Assembly (NCBI RefSeq): GCF_018224615.1
Contig: NZ_JAGTUK010000003.1
Span: 792,339-856,338 of the forward strand
Direction of reading: 5' to 3'
Length of the DNA stretch: 64,000 bases
From: Microbacterium paraoxydans
Lineage (GTDB): Bacteria > Actinomycetota > Actinomycetes > Actinomycetales > Microbacteriaceae
Position 1 is the first letter of the stretch; each line of letters starts with the position of its first letter. Below the pieces are notes generated by a model. It was not told the DNA's origin. It did no database searches and was given only the letters and a program-made list of their open reading frames with translations. Positions 61,072 to 64,000 of the stretch are shown in pieces. Position numbers and translations under genes: made by a program.

Positions 61072-61523
61072 CGCCGCCCGAGGGCTGGCAGGGGGTGGCG
61101 GCCGAGCGGCTCCGTCGCGGGCGGCGACTGGACCGCCGGATCCCCGCGTTCCTGCTGCGCTCCCCTATCAGCCGCCTGGGCTATGCATGGGGCACGGCCG
61201 TCGGCTGGGTGTGGGGCTCGTTGTGGAGCACCGGTCCGATCGAGCGGCGCGGCGGACTGTGGATCTTCCGCGGCATGCCCTCGTGGACGTTCAACCGCGG
61301 CGGCGTGTGCGTGGGCGGCTGCTTCCTCACGGGCGACGAACCGCCGACCGATGCGGTGCTGCGGCACGAGGCCGTGCACAAGACACAGTGGCTGCGCTAC
61401 GGCTTCCTGATGCCGGTGCTCTACCTGTTCGCGGGTCGCGATCCGCTGCGCAACCGCTTCGAGATCGAGGCGGGCCTGGAGGACGGCAACTACATCCGCC
61501 GCGGGCGTCGAGTCAGCGCGTGA
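61068..61523 (+). CDS. Small HEXXH-containing protein of unknown function
   Basis: A 151-residue protein that starts in the arginase-family stop codon (ATGA), so the two are coupled. It has a hydrophobic, Trp-rich middle (GYAWGTAVGWVWGSLW at 38–53), a Cys pair (C81, C85), and HEAVH at residues 100–104, a zinc-metallopeptidase-type HEXXH. FEIEAGLEDGNY follows 20–30 residues later and could offer a third, glutamate ligand. Metal binding or peptidase activity is plausible but unproven. I do not recognise the family. The end overlaps the convergent SIP gene by 11 nt. Confidence 0.78.
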   Translation: MTPPEGWQGVAAERLRRGRRLDRRIPAFLLRSPISRLGYAWGTAVGWVWGSLWSTGPIERRGGLWIFRGMPSWTFNRGGVCVGGCFLTGDEPPTDAVLRHEAVHKTQWLRYGFLMPVLYLFAGRDPLRNRFEIEAGLEDGNYIRRGRRVSA

Positions 61524-61983
61524 CGGGCAGCAGCCCGAAGCGCTCCGGAGCGTGGATCAGCTCGGGAGCGATGCCGAGCGCACCGGTGAGGTGCTCGACG
61601 ATGTCGGCAGTGCCGAGGTAACCGCCCAGGAGCGTGACGTGCGTCTCGACCTCGTCATCGCACAGCATCTCGTCGGCCCATGCGCATGTGGCGCGTGCGA
61701 GCGCCTGGCCCGGCGCACAGGAACGGCCGCTGCCGGGAGCGCCGGAGCGCTGCCCGCGTGCCAGCCACGTCACGGTCATGCGGCCCGGTGCCTCGATCAC
61801 GCCGATGTCGGATGCCTCCGGGACCTCGATGAAGATGCGACCCGATGCGCACAGCGGCAGCGTGGCGAGGAAGGCTTCGAGCTCCGCGAGGGAGTGCTCG
61901 TCCGCCGTCACGAGATGATGCGCGCGGCGTCGCGCCGCACGGCGTGCGGCACGGGTTCCGCGGGTCTCGAGCGAGGTGGTCAT
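61513..61983 (-). CDS. SIP-domain (siderophore-interacting) protein, short form
   Basis: A 156-residue protein matching the NAD(P)H-binding C-terminal part of siderophore-interacting ferric reductases (HHLVTADEHSLAELEAFLATLP, IFIEVPEASDIGVI, TCAWADEMLCDD-like segment). The FAD-binding N-terminal domain is absent, so it is a stand-alone SIP domain, a form common in actinobacteria. An IdeR-type iron box overlaps the promoter, so it should be induced under iron starvation. The ATG chosen leaves a very short leader; an upstream in-frame GTG (MVYDEDT) is the alternative. Confidence 0.83.
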   Translation of the reverse strand: MTTSLETRGTRAARRAARRRAHHLVTADEHSLAELEAFLATLPLCASGRIFIEVPEASDIGVIEAPGRMTVTWLARGQRSGAPGSGRSCAPGQALARATCAWADEMLCDDEVETHVTLLGGYLGTADIVEHLTGALGIAPELIHAPERFGLLPVTR

Positions 61984-61992
61984 GGTGTCTTC

Positions 61993-61998
61993 ATCGTA
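61993..61998 (-). promoter_or_regulatory. -10 box of the SIP-domain gene
   Basis: On the minus strand this is TACGAT, matching TANNNT. It ends 9 nt before the ATG. The iron box lies across the expected -35 region, so repressor binding would block RNA polymerase. Confidence 0.55.
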
Positions 61999-62006
61999 CA
62001 CCAAGT

Positions 62007-62025
62007 GAAGGCTTGCCTAACCTTC
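62007..62025. promoter_or_regulatory. IdeR/DtxR-type iron box
   Basis: The 19-bp element GAAGGCTTGCCTAACCTTC is palindromic at its ends (GAAGG/CCTTC) and carries the TTAGG/GCCTAAC core of IdeR/DmdR/DtxR sites. It lies just upstream of the SIP-domain gene. Iron-loaded repressor would be expected to bind and shut the gene off. No regulator of this family is in the window. Confidence 0.8.
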
Positions 62026-62035
62026 GCTGCGGCGA

Positions 62036-62749
62036 TCAGTCGAGCGGCTCCACGAGGGCGGCGCGCAGGGCCTCCAGCTCGGCGTCCGTCAGGCCGTTGG
62101 CGCGCAAGTAGCCCGCAGCCGAGCCCCAGCGCTCGTCGATCTGGGCGAGCAGTCGGCGCATGACCTCCGCGGGCGACTGCGTGGCCAGTGCCACGGCGTG
62201 CACGGCCTCGGGGTGCTGGGCCCTCAGATACGCCGCGATCCGCCGGGAGCGCTCGGGCGGCAGCTGCGACTCGGTGAGCGCATAGTCGGCGATCACGGCC
62301 TCCCGGTCGGCGCCCACGGCCGACAGCGCGAGCGCCACGGTGACCCCCGTGCGGTCCTTGCCGACCGTGCAGTGCACGAGCGTCGGATCCCCGGTGGCGA
62401 TGATGCGAATCGCTTCGACCAGGCGGTCGCCGCTCTCCTCCAGCAGGTGCAGGTACAGATCGTCGAGGCTGACATCCGACTCGAAGAACGAGCGCACCGA
62501 CCCCAGGAAGAGGGGCAGGTGGGTGGTCTCCGGCCCGTCGATCTCGCTGGGCTCGGCGGCGACCTCCTCACCGTCGCGGAGATCGACGATGCGCTTCACC
62601 GCGTCGCGCAGCACCGCGGCTCCCGCCGGCGTCGCGGTCGAGAGCTGGCCGGACCTCAGCAGGACACCGGTGCGGATGCGCCCGCCCTCGGCGGGCATGC
62701 CCCCGACGTCGCGTACGTTCGTGACGCCGTCGACGTCGAGGACGGTCAT
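62036..62749 (-). CDS. Tyrosine-protein phosphatase (Y_phosphatase3 type)
   Basis: A 237-residue phosphatase of the bacterial dual-specificity/PTP type. The start has NVRDVGGMPAEGGRIRTGVLLRSGQL, typical of the family. The P-loop HCTVGKDRTG carries catalytic C127 and R133 of the CX5R signature. Close relatives act on phosphotyrosine or phosphoinositides (MptpB-like). The start overlaps the stop of the AhpD-like gene by 4 nt, so they are co-translated. The substrate is unknown. Confidence 0.9.
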   Translation of the reverse strand: MTVLDVDGVTNVRDVGGMPAEGGRIRTGVLLRSGQLSTATPAGAAVLRDAVKRIVDLRDGEEVAAEPSEIDGPETTHLPLFLGSVRSFFESDVSLDDLYLHLLEESGDRLVEAIRIIATGDPTLVHCTVGKDRTGVTVALALSAVGADREAVIADYALTESQLPPERSRRIAAYLRAQHPEAVHAVALATQSPAEVMRRLLAQIDERWGSAAGYLRANGLTDAELEALRAALVEPLD

Positions 62750-63222
62750 GCCCCCGCCTGGGGGCTGCGCGGCGGCACCGGGTAGCGACCGGCGATGACG
62801 ATGCGGTTGAACGCGTTGATCGACACGCACGCCCAGCTCAGCGCGGCGTACTCCTTCTCCGTGAACACACTCCCGACGAGGTCGTACACCTCGTCGGAGA
62901 TCCCGTCCTCCGCGATGAACGTGAACGCCTCGGCGAGTTCCAGAGCGGCGCGCTCCCGGTCACTGAACACGCCGCTCTCCCGCCACACCGGGATCTGTGT
63001 GAGGGTGTCGGCGTCGATGCCCGCGGCGGCTGCTCGGTCCACGTGGATGCGGGTGCAGTAGCTGCAGCCGTTGAGCTGCGAACAGTGGATCATGACGAGC
63101 TCCTTGAGGCGGTCGTCGATGCCGTTTGCGGCGCAGATGGAGCCGACCGTCTTCGAGAACGCGTCGAGGGCCTGATACGCGGCCGGCTCGGTCTTGGAAA
63201 GGTGCACGCGCTGTTCGGTCAT
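62746..63222 (-). CDS. AhpD-like carboxymuconolactone decarboxylase family protein
   Basis: A 158-residue alpha-helical protein. The AhpD-type redox motif C53-x-x-C56-x3-H60 is in GCSYCTRIHVDRA, followed by the family end WACVSINAFNRI. Such proteins reduce peroxides or act in peroxiredoxin recycling; those with CxxC are peroxidase-type and not decarboxylases. It is the first gene of a two-gene unit with the phosphatase. The 177-nt gap upstream is noticeably A/T-rich and should hold promoters for this gene and the divergent hydrolase. Confidence 0.9.
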   Translation of the reverse strand: MTEQRVHLSKTEPAAYQALDAFSKTVGSICAANGIDDRLKELVMIHCSQLNGCSYCTRIHVDRAAAAGIDADTLTQIPVWRESGVFSDRERAALELAEAFTFIAEDGISDEVYDLVGSVFTEKEYAALSWACVSINAFNRIVIAGRYPVPPRSPQAGA

Positions 63223-63399
63223 GCCTCCATGATATGGCGCTCGCGCGGTGGGTCAGCGGGTGCACGGCAGAAGCGCGAAATGCAGAACGACAAGCAGTCA
63301 GCCCATTCACTAGGAGAAATAATCAGCAATCAGGCGATACTGCTTGTCACACTGCTCTCACATTTCCGCCTTCACGATGCAGGGGCGCAGAATAGCCCC

Positions 63400-64000
63400 G
63401 TGGCGATCGACACCAGCGAGTTCTCCTATCTTCCCGCGCAGGCCGACGCGCTCGGCGTCCCCCTTCCCGAGGTGCAGCGTCTCACGCTCCCCCTCGGCGA
63501 CGGCCGCAGGCTGAGCGCTCTCCGCTTCGGCACCGGCGCCCCGCGGCTCACGCTCCTCCACGGCGCGGGCCTCAACGCCCACACCTGGGACACGACCTCT
63601 CTGGCCCTGCAGCAGCCGCTGCTCGCGATCGACCTCGCCGGACACGGCGACTCGTCGTGGCGCGACGACGCCGACTACACCCCGCGCGTGCTGGCCGCCG
63701 ACGTGGCTGCCGCGCTCGACGCGTGGGCCACGCAGCCACAGGTCGTGGTCGGTCAGTCGCTGGGCGGTCTCACGGGTGCCGCCCTCGCCGCCGCCCGGCC
63801 CGACCTCGTCGCCGAACTCGTCGTCGTCGACATCACCCCCGGGGTCGATGTGACCGCGGGCCCCGCGGCCCTGCGGGCGTTCTACGAGGGGCCGACCGAC
63901 TTCGCCACCCGCGACGAGCTCGTGGACAAGGCCATGTCCCTGGGGTTCGGCGGCACCCGCCCGGAGACCGAGCGCGGCGTCTTCCTCAACACGCGCGTGC
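63400..64000 (+). CDS. Alpha/beta hydrolase, partial (C-terminus beyond the window)
   Basis: The first 200 residues of an alpha/beta hydrolase. LLHGAGLNAHTWD gives the oxyanion region, LAIDLAGHGDSSW the next strand, and VVGQSLGGLTG the nucleophile elbow with catalytic serine at about residue 120. The acid and histidine lie past the window end. The GTG start has no ribosome-binding site, but CAGAAT, with the conserved A and T of a -10 box, ends 6 nt upstream, so the mRNA may be leaderless. Confidence 0.85.
   Translation, partial: MAIDTSEFSYLPAQADALGVPLPEVQRLTLPLGDGRRLSALRFGTGAPRLTLLHGAGLNAHTWDTTSLALQQPLLAIDLAGHGDSSWRDDADYTPRVLAADVAAALDAWATQPQVVVGQSLGGLTGAALAAARPDLVAELVVVDITPGVDVTAGPAALRAFYEGPTDFATRDELVDKAMSLGFGGTRPETERGVFLNTRV

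Noticed and set aside
63223..63399. Small gene or RNA in the A/T-rich gap between the AhpD-like gene and the hydrolase
   Set aside because: No credible start with ribosome site, no terminator hairpin and no RNA fold that I can support; its A/T richness fits two divergent promoters.

Overview
The window is a stretch of high-GC (about 70%) actinobacterial chromosome. Gene content and motifs point to Microbacteriaceae, most likely Microbacterium or a close relative. The evidence is frequent GTG starts, several apparently leaderless genes, a rho–prfA cluster with an Ala/Glu/Lys/Arg-rich Rho extension, a lysA–hom–thrB cluster, an IdeR-type iron box, CsoR-like copper operators, an LPATG cell-wall protein, and actinobacterial families such as DUF3097, DUF6325/SHOCT and LmeA-like DUF2993. 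The genus is an inference; no 16S rRNA is present.

Layout. (1) 1–14.2 kb holds core metabolism and translation. tsaC (partial) and prmC come first, followed by cysK-cysE for cysteine synthesis. A holin-like membrane gene and a CitMHS-type citrate transporter follow, divergent from a SpoOB-type histidine kinase/response regulator pair. Then come prfA, rho, thrB, hom and lysA. (2) 14.3–18.6 kb holds a BrkB/YihY membrane protein, an alpha/beta hydrolase–TetR–alpha/beta hydrolase unit with a clear palindromic operator, and a DUF2993 lipoprotein-like protein. (3) 18.6–26.8 kb holds argS, a leaderless SGNH hydrolase, tRNA-Arg(CCG) with a strong terminator, an LPATG von Willebrand A protein, nhaA preceded by a possible leader peptide, an internally deleted ctaD remnant, and a lower-GC polysaccharide-polymerase-like membrane protein. 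(4) 26.8–31.9 kb is a copper operon (copZ–copA–YHS protein–CPH-type ATPase with 21 consecutive HXX triplets). (5) 32.0–36.3 kb holds a HAD phosphatase, then a formylglycine-generating enzyme and its Cys-type sulfatase. (6) 36.3–53.2 kb is an accessory envelope/stress block: SHOCT and DUF6325 proteins, two very large MalT-like LuxR regulators, an AI-2E-type exporter, two SulP transporters, two GAP-family proteins, a FUSC protein, an MscS channel and a RidA-like protein. (7) 53.2–64 kb holds a DinB2-like polymerase, DUF1304, a CPBP-like protein, trmB, DUF3097, a TPM protein with pspA, an arginase-family gene with an HEXXH protein, an iron-regulated SIP-domain protein, a tyrosine phosphatase, an AhpD-like protein and a partial hydrolase.

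How the genes work together. The citrate transporter and two-component pair look like one sensing/uptake unit. copZ, copA, the YHS protein and the second ATPase form a copper efflux operon under a promoter carrying two palindromes. The sulfatase and its neighbour form an enzyme/maturase pair. The TPM and PspA proteins look like a membrane-stress pair. Most convergent gene pairs lie within about 20 nt of each other or overlap, with few intrinsic terminators, which fits heavy reliance on Rho.

I saw no rRNA, no CRISPR array, no intact insertion sequence and no prophage. Translation starts were chosen from ribosome-binding sites, overlaps and -10 boxes read by eye, and may be wrong by a few codons where noted.
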